Origin: Endocalyx cinctus | Taxonomy: Eukaryota; Ascomycota; Sordariomycetes; Amphisphaeriales; Apiosporaceae | NCBI GenBank assembly: GCA_001600455.1 | Contig: BCKC01000010.1 | Span: forward strand, 1,680,556-1,744,555 | DNA length: 64,000 nucleotides | Reading direction: 5' to 3' | Shown: positions 49,914 through 63,445 of the stretch, in pieces | Numbering within the stretch: the stretch's first letter is position 1 | Layout: every line of letters starts with the position of its first letter | The notes under the pieces: generated by a model | Databases searched by the model: none | Seen by the model: the letters and a program-made list of their open reading frames with translations, nothing else | Told to the model about the DNA's origin: nothing | Made by a program: the position numbers and the translations under genes

Positions 49914-51382
49914 CAGGTCGTCGGGATATTGTAGCTTTTCGATTTAAGATGGCCTAATGAGATAATTGTAATTGAGAATGGATCACGTCCAAAGGTATTA
50001 AGAAGTGGGATAGCCATGACTTTTATAATTCTTATTCAAGACATGTATACAGTTTAGTACACTTATTCCAAACTGCCAGTGTTCACATGAGGGATCAGGT
50101 ACAAATGTAAAAAAAAAAGTATCGAAAAAGAGGGGAAACCAGTGACAAAGCCATTTCAACGATATTAGTACATTAGATGATTACTATGATTTATCTGATT
50201 CAACCAGATATGTTCTAGACATTTATCGAGCCATGTTTAGGAGGAAAGTTCCAGAGTCAATACCATTGTAGAATTTTCAACTATCATTCGTGAATCAGAC
50301 ATGATAACTGTCTCTCGTAATATGAACCGGCGTCCTGGTACATGGGACGAAGCCCCCAAGGGTGAACAAATTCACTGCAGATAGCCGATGTTACACAGAT
50401 CTTGTGTACCTTTCGAGTGCAGCATCTTTAAGACATTTTAGTGCGACGGAAACTTATCAGTCGATCAATCACTTGATCTTAAACGGAGAGTAGTGTAGCA
50501 TCATACGGCCGCGACGGATAACGTAGATAATAAAGATACATGTATAAAAAAAAATAACGACGTTCAAAGCAGGGGGCCAAAATAAGGTAATTTAAGCAAG
50601 ATTAGGTGAGATAATCTGAATGACCCGTAACACAATAAGTATGCAGTTTTAAGACTGAAATTCCCAAGCGGGTGGTAAACTGTCGCATATTTTTTTTTTG
50701 AATCAAAGTCGGTAGAGTCAAGAGTGAACACGATACATAGTATACAATGTCATCTTTCAGAGATAAATTAGCCACACAAAAAAAGACACAAGTCGCTTAA
50801 GCGGAAATCTATATTACTTTTTAAAAATAAGCCGGGTATCAATCAGCCTGGATAACGAAAGTGGTGGCAATGATGTACTGATGACTCGGGAACCTTTATT
50901 TCCTTGTTTCGAAACTTTCGGTATATAGGCTCGTTGCTGTGATGCGGATTCCAGATCCCGGCGGTGAGCGAAAAATACATAATAACACATGATTCATAGG
51001 TAAAGAATGAGCAAGATACATTAAATTGGTAATCAATCGGTATTTGTAATAGTAAAATAAAGCAAAAACCGCATCTCAAATCACCGAGACGCTGCAGTGG
51101 GAGCAATGAAGAAGTCGGGATGGAAAAGTCGTGATATGATGACTAACCGTGATGACTAATAATCTCGATTCACTCGATTCGGATTTTATAATTTCCTTAT
51201 CCGTGTATGTGGGGATTTTTTTTATCTGCCGATGAATACCCGAACGCAGTGCAGACTCATTTTCCATATTCCTTCCTGCCTGTATCAGAGTATTCAAATT
51301 GATAAAAGAAGAAAATGTGTGAAAAATACACATTCTCAGTCATTTCGAAAATTTAAAATAAGATCGGGCAGATGTAACTGAA
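49914..51382. other. Divergent intergenic region, no gene seen
   Basis: 1.5 kb containing promoters of the PARG-like gene and the tRNA synthetase. Frames at 50843-51106 and 51076-51333 are AT-rich and featureless. Confidence 0.55.
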
Positions 51383-53141
51383 ATGTTTAGGGTTCGGTCA
51401 TTCGCGCGAGCGTCATCGCTCAGAACCCCCCTGAAACCCACACAGTTACGGCCGGCTCAATGTGCGTTCAAATCCACACTGCCGACCACGGTGTCCGGCC
51501 TGCTTGATTTCAAGCCGGAGGAACCTGTATCGGATATAAATATCGATGGCCATGTTCGATCTGTGCGTGCTCAGAAGGCTAAGCATTTCGTAAATTTCGG
51601 TGATGGTTCTTCTATGAAGTCAATTCAAGCCGTCGTGCCCACCAACCAATCCGAAGGGTAGGATATCTCAAAATCATGCATCAATAAAAAGAAACTATAA
51701 AGGCTACTCACTGCTAATCGCCATATAATATATAGTCTCACCGTCGGCGCTGCTGTCCGACTGCGCGGATCTTGGGTACCGTCTCAGGGGGCTGGTCAGA
51801 GCCATGAGCTTCAAGTTTCTCAGGCTACTGTCCTGGGTCACTCTGATGCCAAGGTGTGTGCGATCGAATCACTACTCTCTACCCTCTAGTGTCCTCGTAA
51901 GCAAGTGGTTAAACATTTATTTATTATATTAGTCATTTCCCATTCAAAACAAATACCAGACAACGGAGTTCCTGAGGACTTTGCCGCATCTTCGACCGAG
52001 GGTGCCTCTCAACTCGGCCGTATTACGTCTCCGGTCCGAGATCATCTCGTCTCTAAATAACTTTTTCAACGATCACCAGTTCGTGCAGACTCACACGCCC
52101 ATACTCACCTCCGCAGATTGCGAGGGCGCCGGCGAAGTCTTCCAAGTCTCCGCCGGCGACGAGAATCATCCGGCCGGCTCCCCGCCCGGCAAAACCCGCG
52201 CCCCCTTTTTCCGCCGTCCCGTGTACATGACCGTGTCGGCCCAGCTGCACCTGGAGGCGCTGTCCCAGTCCCTCGGCAACGTCTGGACGCTCTCGCCGAC
52301 GTTCCGCGCCGAGCAGAGCGACACGCCCCGCCACCTCAGCGAGTTCTACATGCTCGAGGCCGAGATGAGCTTCATCGACGGGTTAGGACCCGTCATGGAC
52401 TTCGTCGAAAATATGCTCCGCCACGTAGCTACCGAGCTGCGGCCTTCGAAGAACGCGGAGGAATTCGTCTCGCGGGTAGGTGCGCGGTGGGACGGCTTGC
52501 TGCAGCGGGACTGGCCGCGCATCACGTACACGGAAGCGATCCGGCTGCTGCGAGAGGCTTCTCCCGCCGAGAAGTTCTCCGTCGAGCCGTCGTGGGGGAA
52601 GGATCTCCAGACCGAGCACGAGAAATACCTCGCGCGGACGGTCGGCAAAAGCGGAAGCCCCGTGTTCGTGACGGATTATCCCCGAGACATCAAAGCCTTC
52701 TACATGAAACAAGGGGCTGCCGCGGCGACGGCCGACGGCGGCGGTGGCGACTCGTCATCGTCGTCGTCGTCCGCCGTCCCTCCCGGAAGGGAGACGGTTG
52801 AGTGCTTCGACCTTCTCGTGCCCGAGCTCTGTGAGCTCGCCGGCGGTTCCGTCCGCGAGCATCGGCTGGATAACCTGCTTGCAAACATGGCGGCCCGCGG
52901 ACTGTGGACCCCGGCATATCCATCACCCACAGAAGATGCCGCCGATACTACCGCTACCCCTAAGATCTCCGAGCCCGGCGGAAACAATCTACGTTGGTAT
53001 ACCGATCTGAGGTCTTGGGGTTGCCCGCCTCACGGTGGCTTTGGCCTAGGCTTCGATCGATTAATCTGTTATCTTACCGGAATCCCTACCGTACACGACA
53101 CAGCCGCTTTCCCTCGGTGGTACGGCCGATGCGACTGTTAA
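51383..53141 (+). CDS. SLM5: Mitochondrial asparaginyl-tRNA synthetase
   Basis: Three exons (51383-51657, 51736-51853, 51933-53141) give 533 residues. The N-terminus (MFRVRSFARASSLRTPL) is a basic, acid-free mitochondrial targeting sequence. An OB-fold anticodon-binding domain spans about residues 45-130 and the class II catalytic domain follows. It has the AsnRS signature DCEGAGEVF (about 193-201), motif 2 beginning FRAEQSDTPRHLSEF (about 255) and motif 3 GFGLGFDR (about 500-507). It charges mitochondrial tRNA-Asn with asparagine in the matrix. A Gly/Ser-rich insertion with a run of seven serines near residue 400 is unusual and probably a surface loop. Introns are in the N-terminal part only, at phases 2 and 0. 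Confidence 0.95.
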
Positions 53142-56100
53142 AAGAGACAGAAATAAAAACTCTCCTTCCTTCTCTAATAAGCACATAAAATCTAAAATTA
53201 TCAACGTTATGCTGTGCTCGTCAAGATTAACTACTCTGGGCTAGAGGCGGAGTACGGCGTGCTACGTCATACAAAATCTCTTTGTATCACCAACGACTCT
53301 TTTCGGGACATCATTGTTCAGCCCAAGAGCGGGATGGCGTTTTTTTCTTTTTCTGGCTATGTTGTAATCAGCTCATACTCTGTCCCATAATCTTATTGAT
53401 CTCATCTGCCGTTTTCCTTCCGTTCCTATTGGAAAGTCATTAAACCCACGTTTGATGTTGACGATTATCCCCCCCCCCCTTACCATGTCTCTCTCTCTCA
53501 CACGCGTTCGCCCTTAAGAATGAAAGCATGACTTCCCTATATGGACACACTGTAACAAAGCATTTGCTCTACATGTTACTATTTCGATTCCTGAAATAGC
53601 TAAGTTGCCAAATTGTATTTATAGAAATTCTATAATATCTCGGTCTTCTTATCCGGACACCGAGAGAAAAACTCAGTATAATCGTGCTATTCACAATCGC
53701 AGCTCACTTGTCCACCGTATGTGTTTCCCAGCGAGTTCTATCTTAATTAAACAATTTCTATTGCATGTTACACTGATATTTGAGAAGCGGTTGGTCTTGT
53801 ACAGTGTATGCATAGTTAAGATTCTCTAGGCTTCGCATCATCGTCGCAGACGACAATTAAAAACTATCTGTGTCTACAGCCTCCATCTACGTGCACTACG
53901 TTTCACGGCATCATCTCCAAGCCCCTTCTCTCTCGCACACACACTTACTACTCCTAGGGCGTCGGTCCTTATTTCTACGTCGCCCAAGTCCGCGTTCTAG
54001 ACATCAGCCTGACGAGAGCGTTCTAGATACCGTGTCATCAAATAGGTCGTAATTGACTGTTTCAATAACGAGTATATATATGCAGCTAGCACATCCGCCT
54101 TACCAACGCATATCTTCACGAAATATCGATATTACTCAGATCCCCCCATCGCAGGAGCATAAGAAGAAAAAAAAAGAAACCTTTGTTGGTTGGCTGAACG
54201 ATTCGGGGCGCATGGCGGAGGTACCGTGACTCCTCGAACCCAACGGCGGTAGCGAACCAACATCGCTAACGAATCGATCCACACTGGTTTTTTTTTTTTC
54301 TGATAAGGGGGGTAAGGTAGGTAGGGAGGGTGTTGTTGGTTCTTCGCGATGAATATCGTGCATATCTGCATAATCATAAAAACCTGAACAATATATGCAC
54401 GCGCGATCCAACCTATGTGAAGATGACCCAATTCTTGCCAGATCGATCGCCACCATTTTTTTTTCTTGCGGTCTTTACCAGGAAATTGTCCTCACGTACC
54501 AACAAAGTGCACCTCTTCTCCCTCTAAAGCCCTAGGATAATACGGTGACAACGGTTGCCACGCATGTCATTTTTTTAATTAATCATATACACTTCATCAC
54601 GTTATTTCTCCATTGTAAATATCCATATACAATCCATTATATCCAATGTAAACAATAAAAAAAAAGAAAAATTAAAGGGTAACAGCCAAATACCGTATCC
54701 CGAGTTGGGACCCGGGCGTAACCTATCGGCACCAATTCGGTTTACTCTGCGTACAAATCCACCCCCATCTTCGGGAGGAGGGGTTTGTTTTAAAAGATTT
54801 TATTTATTCATTTATTTTATTTTACGAGAATCCCAATAAACCGTGATCCCGACGACTCCGTCGCATTATTAATGGCCTGACTGATACCTTTGCGTAGGTA
54901 ATGTGGGCGCAGCCGTGTTGTTTCTTATTTGCGGTACCTACTCTCGCTCCCTCTATCTATCACTCTCTATACTACCCAGTAATGAGATGACGACGAGTAA
55001 ATATATTATTCGTAAATAAGTCACTTGGCGTTTTCCACCCTCTCTCCCTTTTATTATATTGATTGATTGATTCTCGGGTACTATATTTTGTTTGATTTGT
55101 CGGGTTTCCCTTGACAGGTGGGGATCGAAAAAGAGAAAGAGGAAGATATTTCCGTCTTACGCTAACCACGATCCCGCTAAATCGGGTGTATTATACTGTA
55201 TTTCGTACTAGCGTATCACTTGATAGGAGATTGTTTTGAACGGTGCTGATGACGATGACGACGACAACAACGGACCGACATTTTTGCCAAGATCGGCCTT
55301 TTAAGGGGAAAAAAAAGGAAACAAAAAGGGAGAAAAGGAGTTTTCCTTATTAATAGTGGAGTTTGTAGGGATGGAGTCAACTTAAGTACTTAACTAAACC
55401 CGTTGTTGGATGTACTGTGATGGTAGTATATGCAGCGTAGGGGAGCCTCTTGATTTTACTATGTACACTATCGTTACGGAGATATGCTGGCTTAGTTGCA
55501 TGAAATACGTAAATATGAAAAAAAGCCTTGTACGTAGAAGTACATGTCACTCATGGAAGAGAAAAAAAAAAAACACATCTGACCCGAAGTGGGTTATTTA
55601 GAGGGTACGTATATGGAGGAAGAGCGGGGGCAAAGAAGGGGGAAAAAGATTAATAGAAAAGTATCTCGCAAAATGGGGACTTTCGTCTATCATTTCCATA
55701 TTTTGCCAAGTCGTATAGTTGGAGATAGTATTTTTTTTCCCTCTTTAATCTGAAAGAAATCAACATAGTGTATATTTTCCTTTTTTTTGCCCTTGTGTTA
55801 AAAATTTCAAGCATGTTCGACGCGAGGGCTGCAGGATTTTCCCGTGTGCCCCAGTCCCATCCACCCAGAAAAAAAGCTTGGCAATTTCTTAAGTTTACAG
55901 CAAGTTCACACCCTCGAGGGTTTCTTGGCCTTCTAGGACAAAAGAGAGAAAAAAAAAATAAGATGTGGTGGGTTCTTTTTTTTCCTTAATTGATGACAAG
56001 TTCTTTCGGGTAATCAATTATTGGCCCCATGAAATCAGAAGGATCCCGAGAACGATGATTTCTTTTTTCTTTTTCGTTACTATCCCGCCATGTAATTTCA

Positions 56101-56770
56101 GGTGGTGTAAATGAATCCTTCCTTGGCTTTGGCCCTTTGGCCGTATCTTTATCTATCTTTCTCTTTTGATGCCCCGACTTGGAGGAGATATACGGGTAAT
56201 AGATCACCGTTGCTTACGCCACCATAATACTTTGAATTTGAACTGGCATTTAATTGATAATGAAAAATGTCATCATCCTTCTTCTATGTATATACTCTGT
56301 ACTCCGTACTCCTTTCCTTTTCCCTAGGATAACATAATATCGTCGTGAATATTACAATTATTAATCATTATTATGTTCTCTCGCGCCGAGACGGCCGCGT
56401 CAGCCAAAAATAGAGTAAAATAGTATATATTTTTTTTTATTTCTCTTTCCTCTTTTCTCTTTTTTTTTCTCTCTCTCTCTGTATCTTATATTTTTTGACT
56501 TTCATTTTTTATTTGTTATTTTACCTAGCCCGAAACCAAGAGACTTAGCACAATGATGGTCATATTTCATTACCGTAGGAGTTCAAACTTTTTCTTGTCT
56601 TATTGAGAGGTCGGCTTGGCGTAGTGGGGAAAGAAGAGAGGTATGCACGCAACCACACACCAAAGCCTCCATATTATTTGTTTTCAATATTAAACTTTAT
56701 TGCCCAAGAGACGTGGCCTGTCTTGAGTTTATCTTGACCGTGTGTCTTGGCACGCCTCCTTGGCCGGTCC

Positions 56771-56795
56771 CGTTACGGTTACAGTAACCGTGACG
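56771..56795. repeat. Near-perfect inverted repeat
   Basis: Arms CGTTACGGTTAC and GTAACCGTGACG differ from perfect complementarity at one position and are separated by one base. Could be a bipartite protein-binding site; a transcript hairpin with such a tight loop is unlikely. Confidence 0.6.
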
Positions 56796-57570
56796 GCCTA
56801 ATTCCAATCTAGGTAAGTCTTCCGGCTCTCCGTCGGGTATTTTATTTACGGTTTTACGGTTTTACGACGGGTATGCGTTTCAGAACGCTAATAATAAAAT
56901 AAAGTAAAAGTAAAATAAGAATTAAACTAAAATAAAATAGTTCGTAAAGTTAGGAACTTGTCCAGAATCGGTAGCTCCGCTTAAAGTGACTGAAGTGGAT
57001 GAAAAAAAAGGGGGGGGGGGGTGAGAAATATTCGGCTTATATGTAAAAGGATAGTATATCGTATACGGAGTACATGATAAACCTTACCAAACCAAACAAA
57101 CTACACTACATTAGCGTTAATATAGAAACGAGAAGAGAGAAAAATTGGATCAGCCAATGTGGGAGGGGGGTGAAAAGAAAAGAAAGAATCAAAAGAATAA
57201 ACGATGGGGGAACTCCACCTTTATTCGGGGTTTAACCTATCTTAGACGACCCAAGAATCGTGGATGTGGCGGACGTCTCGGCCTCTGATTTGATTACGCT
57301 TCATGTCGCTCGAATTAAGCTTAAGCTGTCGCGGCGTGCTTCTGATTGATGAGGTGTGAGTGGGGGCGTCGCATTCAAGCACGGCACTCTGGGACTGTAC
57401 ACTACACAAAGTACGGCAACCCTTTTTTGGCCTCGCCTGGAGGCTTATTTTAAGAACAGGGGGAAGAGTTTATTTAAATTGGAGAGGAAAAACAAGACTA
57501 ACTAAAACGCTCCGAAGGGTTTGCTACATGTACAGGTAAAAAGTATTGCTTATTACGTGGACATGTGGAC

Positions 57571-57584
57571 TATCCATATGGATA
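57571..57584. repeat. 14-bp perfect palindrome
   Basis: TATCCATATGGATA is its own reverse complement and sits between two GTGGACATGTG-like words. No function assignable. Confidence 0.5.
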
Positions 57585-58777
57585 TGTAAGTGGACATGTG
57601 AACATTGACGAACAAAGTGTAATTCCGTCCTATCACGTAAAATACATAATAATTATCATATAAAGTTTTTATCGCTTTGAATATAGACGTGGATATACTC
57701 CGTAATCTAGATATGAACAGGATAATGAATACATACATATATGGAACCTACTGCAATAACGTAAAGAAAGTACAATACATTACCGTCTAACTCCTGTAAG
57801 CCAGCTTACATGCAGAGCTTGTACCCCCTCCCTTCTGTCTTTCACCAGCGGAGTTTCGTCTCAAAGCTTTGCAGTATAGCGATAATTTTACTATACACAC
57901 CAATTTCGTTTAATGATGATTTGTTATCATCTTATTTATATTTTCACCCTCGTGGGTAAATTCTACATTTATATATGCGAAGGCAAAGAGAAAGTATAGT
58001 GTCAGCCGGATGATTGATATGAACGCCTTATACCCAAGCCTATATGTAGTAATAACTCAGCTTACTACCCACCTGTAACCAGGCCTCAGCTACGCAAGTT
58101 TTTATTTCTCAAAAGGTTCAGCTAAGCAATAATTACATTCTTAAACCCTGGCCCTACTAATAGGGATATACGACGGCCGTATTTACCACCCTCGTAGTAA
58201 ATGGTATAATCATGCGTCGAAAGAGATCAATCAATTGATTCTGACGGCTTACCGATTATGCTTATTCAATTCGAAAGCTTAAAATATCTACTCCGCGCTT
58301 ACTTGGCTACGTAATTTTCCCTATATATTTGATTGTCAGACAGCTTGGCCGGGGCTAAGAACGAGTATGTTTCATCGCGTTCGGCGCCGCATTGCATATT
58401 TTAGGGTTAGCGTTTTGTTTTCATGCGTTTGAGAAGTAAAGTCCTTTTGCAAAACAGATACGAACTGTCGCTATACTTCGTAGGGTGGGATCCTTCGATT
58501 CGAAAAGAGTTAAGTTCCACCGCACTAGCAACAGCTTGCACATAGTTTACATAGTACACTACATTTACTTGTACATGCAATACACGCAATTGTGGGCTCC
58601 CCGGGAAGGTCTCGTTATCGAGCCGAACCCTGTCCATATAACGAGTGCCGTCGGAATGCTTTTCAGATCTGCATAAATGAGTGGGACTTACTGACACATT
58701 ACAACGGAGAGAGAGTCGTGTGTTTAATGGGTATGTACCCGCTATCGCAAAGGGTCCGACTGAGGATAGCGTAAAAT

Positions 58778-58802
58778 ATACTCCGTACAGAGTACGGAGT
58801 AT
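58778..58802. repeat. Perfect TACTCCGTAC palindrome
   Basis: ATACTCCGTAC-aga-GTACGGAGTAT: 11-bp perfect arms around three bases. The half-site TACGGAGTA recurs several times in other spacers of this window. Confidence 0.75.
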
Positions 58803-60180
58803 TTATTTGTGAAATCGGCATCGCAGCCTGCCAAGTACAATGTTATTAACCCTGTTCCATCCCATACTCCTGAAAACCAAGGGAAGACGTCGAATTTAGA
58901 TAGGATTCCTTAGTACGACTTTATCGGAACCCGCATGATTCGATGCTACTTGGCACGGCGACGATATCAATGGCCGGATCGTATAAATGAATAATGCTAC
59001 ATGAAGTATTTCGCGGCATCCTTCTGGCCCCGTTTTACGTTGGAAAGAGGAGAAGAAGAAGAAGGGGAAAAAAAAAACAGCGCAGTACCCGAGTGTATGA
59101 CAATCTCGATGTGTGTATCTGTCCGTGTAACGTGGAAAGAGAAAATGAGCAAAATAACAGCTTTCATCACATTAATTAATCATATGCATTATGGCGGTCA
59201 TGAACAGAGGACTATCAATGGATACTACATAGTATAAACTAAAATACGCGCCGGATTTCCGCACTTTCATATATACCTTTTACCCAGATCTCAAGCCCTA
59301 TTTTGATCCAATATAAGGTCCTATATACCGATAGGCTGGGCGCTGTCAACATTATGCAGTATATTATCGTGATCGCTGAAAAAAAGGACGTATTTCGTTG
59401 AAGGAATAATAATGATAAAATAAAAATAAAGAACGGTAATGCACTCATATCGCCGAATGGGAAATACTACTTGTGTCACCTACCTGAAGTAAACCTGTGT
59501 TAGTTGTTTTTTTAATTTTTAATTTTTATTTTTTATTTTTTATTTTTTATTTTATTTTTTTTTCCAGACAGGGGTATATAAAATCCCTTTATGGTCATAT
59601 CTCCGCGACATGCATTCGACAGAAGAAGAAGAAGGAAAAAGGGAAAACCGTAATAAGAAAGAAAACGGCACTAACACGGTTTCATCCCATGTGCCTACAT
59701 ACGTAAGTACGTTGATCTGTACGTACGATCACGTACGATCCCGGATTCCTGGCGCGTGGAGTTCCGTGACGATCTCTCTTTGTCTCTCTCATCTTTTTTT
59801 TTTCTTTTGGTTTTTTGTTTTTAAATTATGGAGCTTCTAGCGTATTCCTTTCAGCGGTTTAGGGCCAATATGTCAGCTACCTAAGCTAGGGCTAAAATTG
59901 TAATGTATCATTCAACGACTTTCTCGAAGATGAATAGGATCCACTATGTCATCGTATTGCACCTGTTGGTCAGGGTAGAGTAGTAGTGTACATAGAGTTA
60001 TGAGTCTTTCCAAAACCGCCGACATTCTAGACCCTGAGTAACAAGCATACGATAGGAGCGGTCAGAAGCGTTCATGGAACCATATTCTTCGAGAAAAAAA
60101 AAATAATAATAAAAATAATAAGAAAAGAAAGAAAAACACGTAACTCGTTTTATTGAAGTATTGTGTATCGATCAAAGAGC

Positions 60181-60210
60181 CTCAAGACCCTTCAAGACCC
60201 TTCAAGACCC
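60181..60210. repeat. Tandem decamer TCAAGACCCT, three copies
   Basis: Three direct copies of a 10-bp unit in intergenic DNA. Confidence 0.8.
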
Positions 60211-63200
60211 CAGGTAATATTACTATGTTTATCGTGTAAAGTACCCAGGTATATCCTCCTAGGTATGTACATAATCATGTAGTGTCCATACGATATACTT
60301 GTATACTACTGTAGCGTACACTAGTATCCCATAACGGATTAGGATAATAGAAGTTATAACCAATTCGAGAAGATCCTTGGAGTCTCGTCACACCGACATA
60401 CGTACAGTATAGGTTATTATAAATCCCGATAAAGTTGACTGATATATTGTTAATCGATTGCTAATGATTCCTTTCGCACGTGAAGTAAGGAAAGCCGTGG
60501 TTCATGGCTGTTTCAGCCCAGGACATAATAGCACTACTATTTCTTTCTTCTTTCTTTGGTTCTTTTTTAATTTGCATCCCGAGAGGGGACTCCACGTGGT
60601 GGATCCTCGTTGAAGTAGCCCAAATCGTTTTCCCTTCGCTTCAATTAAATCGAGTACGCTATACTAGCTTTAGATGAAATGACATGCGGGAAAACGTCTT
60701 CGAATATTCTAGCGTATTACGTATAAATTATAATATATTTTTGACATGGGAAGACGTGAGGGCTTATGTGGGTTTGAAATTATCGTGTTACACAGGGCAA
60801 GATATAGTCTTGTCCAATGGATATAGGACCTATATCGTCCGTTAATCTGGGAGTTTCCGGAGTTGCGTATACTACATTGAAGAAGGATCACGTTGAAAAA
60901 AAAAAGCTCAGTTTAAGGTAATGCCTCCTCACATCATCACGCATCCATCCGTTTACGTACATTCATGCGCTTATACGAAGCAGTATACTGTATCTAGTAT
61001 ACCTCAGTACATATTACTCGGTCCCGATATGGGTCTACCTGACTGGCTAAAAAGGGTTGGCAAGTCGCAAGCGTGCATGCATGCACTCCAGACTTGTTTT
61101 CCCGCTATATAAGTGTACTTTTTCTCATGTAGTATACTTTATGATAGGTACGCTATAGTAAAATCGCCGAGAAACACATTGATGAAACGAATATTCACCA
61201 AGGCCAATATGCTATGACCTTGCATGATAAAATAATATAGTAGGATCATCATCGTCGTCATTTTATATAGGAACACGATATTAGCAAAGCACCGTCCCCA
61301 TATATCCTACAGGGGGCAGGGAAAGGGCCTGTTGGCAGTGTAACAGCAAGTCAGCCCTACTGAAAGCGCTGTATCTGTACACTTAACAGGTACCTACACT
61401 GATAGAGGGTTTGCCGGGGCCTTGATCATACCATACCTACTCCGTACACTACACCATACTACACTACACAATAGTTCAAAAACCATGCCCCGGGACCGAC
61501 GGTAAAAATACGTCTACATACACTAAAGTAGTGCTCAAAAGGACATACACTACTACCCAATAATTTTATATAGGATGAATTTTGATATCTCCATAGGCAT
61601 ACGTATTATACATTATACATATCTTTGACCTCCGATCAGGATTGATTATTGACTTCTAGTCTCCAATCGCAATTACTTAGGTCCAAAAATCGGCAATGCA
61701 GCGGTCTGGTTCACTCACATGAGGCCTCATTCCCCCTTGGCAGGGTCTCTCGTTAGATAACAAGATCAGCATACGCTTAAATCACATGGCGTAGCACACT
61801 TTATACTAGCATACTTGTACATATGACACGACCCCCAGGGTAAGCTGACGATAATCCCGGATTCAGCGTTCGATAATGACAAGCCATTCCCGTCTCTCGT
61901 CGACGTTACGGTTATTACGTCCGAGCGTCGGTCTCTCCGGGATAACATAAGCCGACGTCCGACTCGACGGAGCGTTTTTTTTTTTTGGATGGACCGCCGG
62001 GAATTGGAAGGTTAAAAAGAGGGTAGTAATACGTAAGGATATGCTAGGGGGTAAGAAATGCAAGATGTGTGATGCCGCTGTTTAGTCGTGCTGCTTCTGC
62101 CCTTCCAAACCATACCATACAATAACATATAAAAACTATTTACGAGATATGCATTTATAGAAGAACCCGGCCTTGTTGCCAGGGTTTGCTTACGCAGATA
62201 TATGTCATATAACTAACCCGGCAAGGGCAATCAAACTCCCATCTGTACCGTAAAATCGTCTCGAAGGATTTGTCTATCGGAGGCGTAAGAAAATTTAAGG
62301 TTTCGAAACAGGGGGGAGGTGAAGGGATCTCTTCTCTGGATTATCAAGTGACAATAACAAAAAAAGATTAATTTTGGGGTTTCTTTCTCCCTCTCTCCCT
62401 CTCCAAGACTTCACCCCACACACACATACACACCGATTATCAGCAAGATAACTTATTTTTTTTCTTCTTTCAATCCTTCAAGTCCCTTCCCACCCTCCAT
62501 ATTCTTTTCATTTCCCTTTATTTATTTCCCCCAACCCCTTGTCAAATACCCATTAACAGATTGTACCTTGGCAGCTCCTTGGGCTCGGTCGGTAACCCGA
62601 GGGAAGGGTCACCAAACGGGCTTACGCTCCTATTCGGGAAAGAGAAGCCTTATATGTATAAATGGGCCAGAGTTTTTTTTTTTTTTTGTTGTCTTCGAGT
62701 GATCACGAGTTCGACACACTCGCAGACCGAAACGGGACTGGATAATAAGCCTTACGCTATCCTGGGATCGCGGAGACGAGATACGTCCATGCCCGGACGG
62801 TGACGAAAAAAAAAAAGTAATCTGCCTGCTTTTTTTTTTCATTCGCGCCTCATCCTTCGATGCGTGTATCATGCAGACGTGGTAGTTTCCATATATGTAC
62901 ATACCTGCATCATGGTTATATCCCATGGGTTTATAGTTGTAATGTAGCATCGGTTGTTGGTCATAGGGCAGGCAGCCTTGAAGGTAAAATTTTCTTTGTA
63001 CGACAGCTGACGCGGGTTTTAAGGCCGCAGATGAGAAAAAAAAAAACTTACAAGTAACTGCATTGTAACACGCTCTTGGTAGCATTCGACTGCGACGCTG
63101 TACACCGCCCCCTGATTTGGTGCCGTCGTTCGTTATCGAAAAAAAAATATGAAGTAGTGTACAGTATAAGCCACGTTCCTTATACCAATATAGCCTAACA

Positions 63201-63351
63201 ATCATTGTCTACACTACAACCGCATATATATGTATGTATGTACCGTTGATGCGCCCGCAATCAAGCAACGCTCAGTGAAACTCTCCCTACCTACCTAATC
63301 CGAGCAGAAGGAGGAAAAAAAAGGGAGCCCAGGGATTATTGTTTTGCTTAC

Positions 63352-63445
63352 CCTTTTTCCTGCGCGACCCCTGAAGCAATCCTAGATTATGAACGATAAG
63401 GTTGCACGCGCCCAGATCATCGCGCATGATCTCGGCGATTCCTTC
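63352..63445 (-). other. Possible orphan exon
   Basis: On the minus strand, a 94-nt segment with balanced codon use is bounded by TCGACAG (acceptor) and GTAAGC (donor). Its frame reads EGIAEIMRDDLGACNLIV and goes on to a basic end. No flanking exon could be joined with confidence on either side, so it may be a chance frame, part of a gene continuing past the window edge, or a relic. Confidence 0.2.

Noticed and set aside
52118..52801. 227-codon Arg-rich frame overlapping the tRNA synthetase
   Set aside because: Alternative frame of a GC-rich exon; no motifs.
62630..63205. 191-codon minus-strand frame
   Set aside because: Poly-Phe and poly-Lys blocks from A/T homopolymers, no domain, no leader or intron signals.
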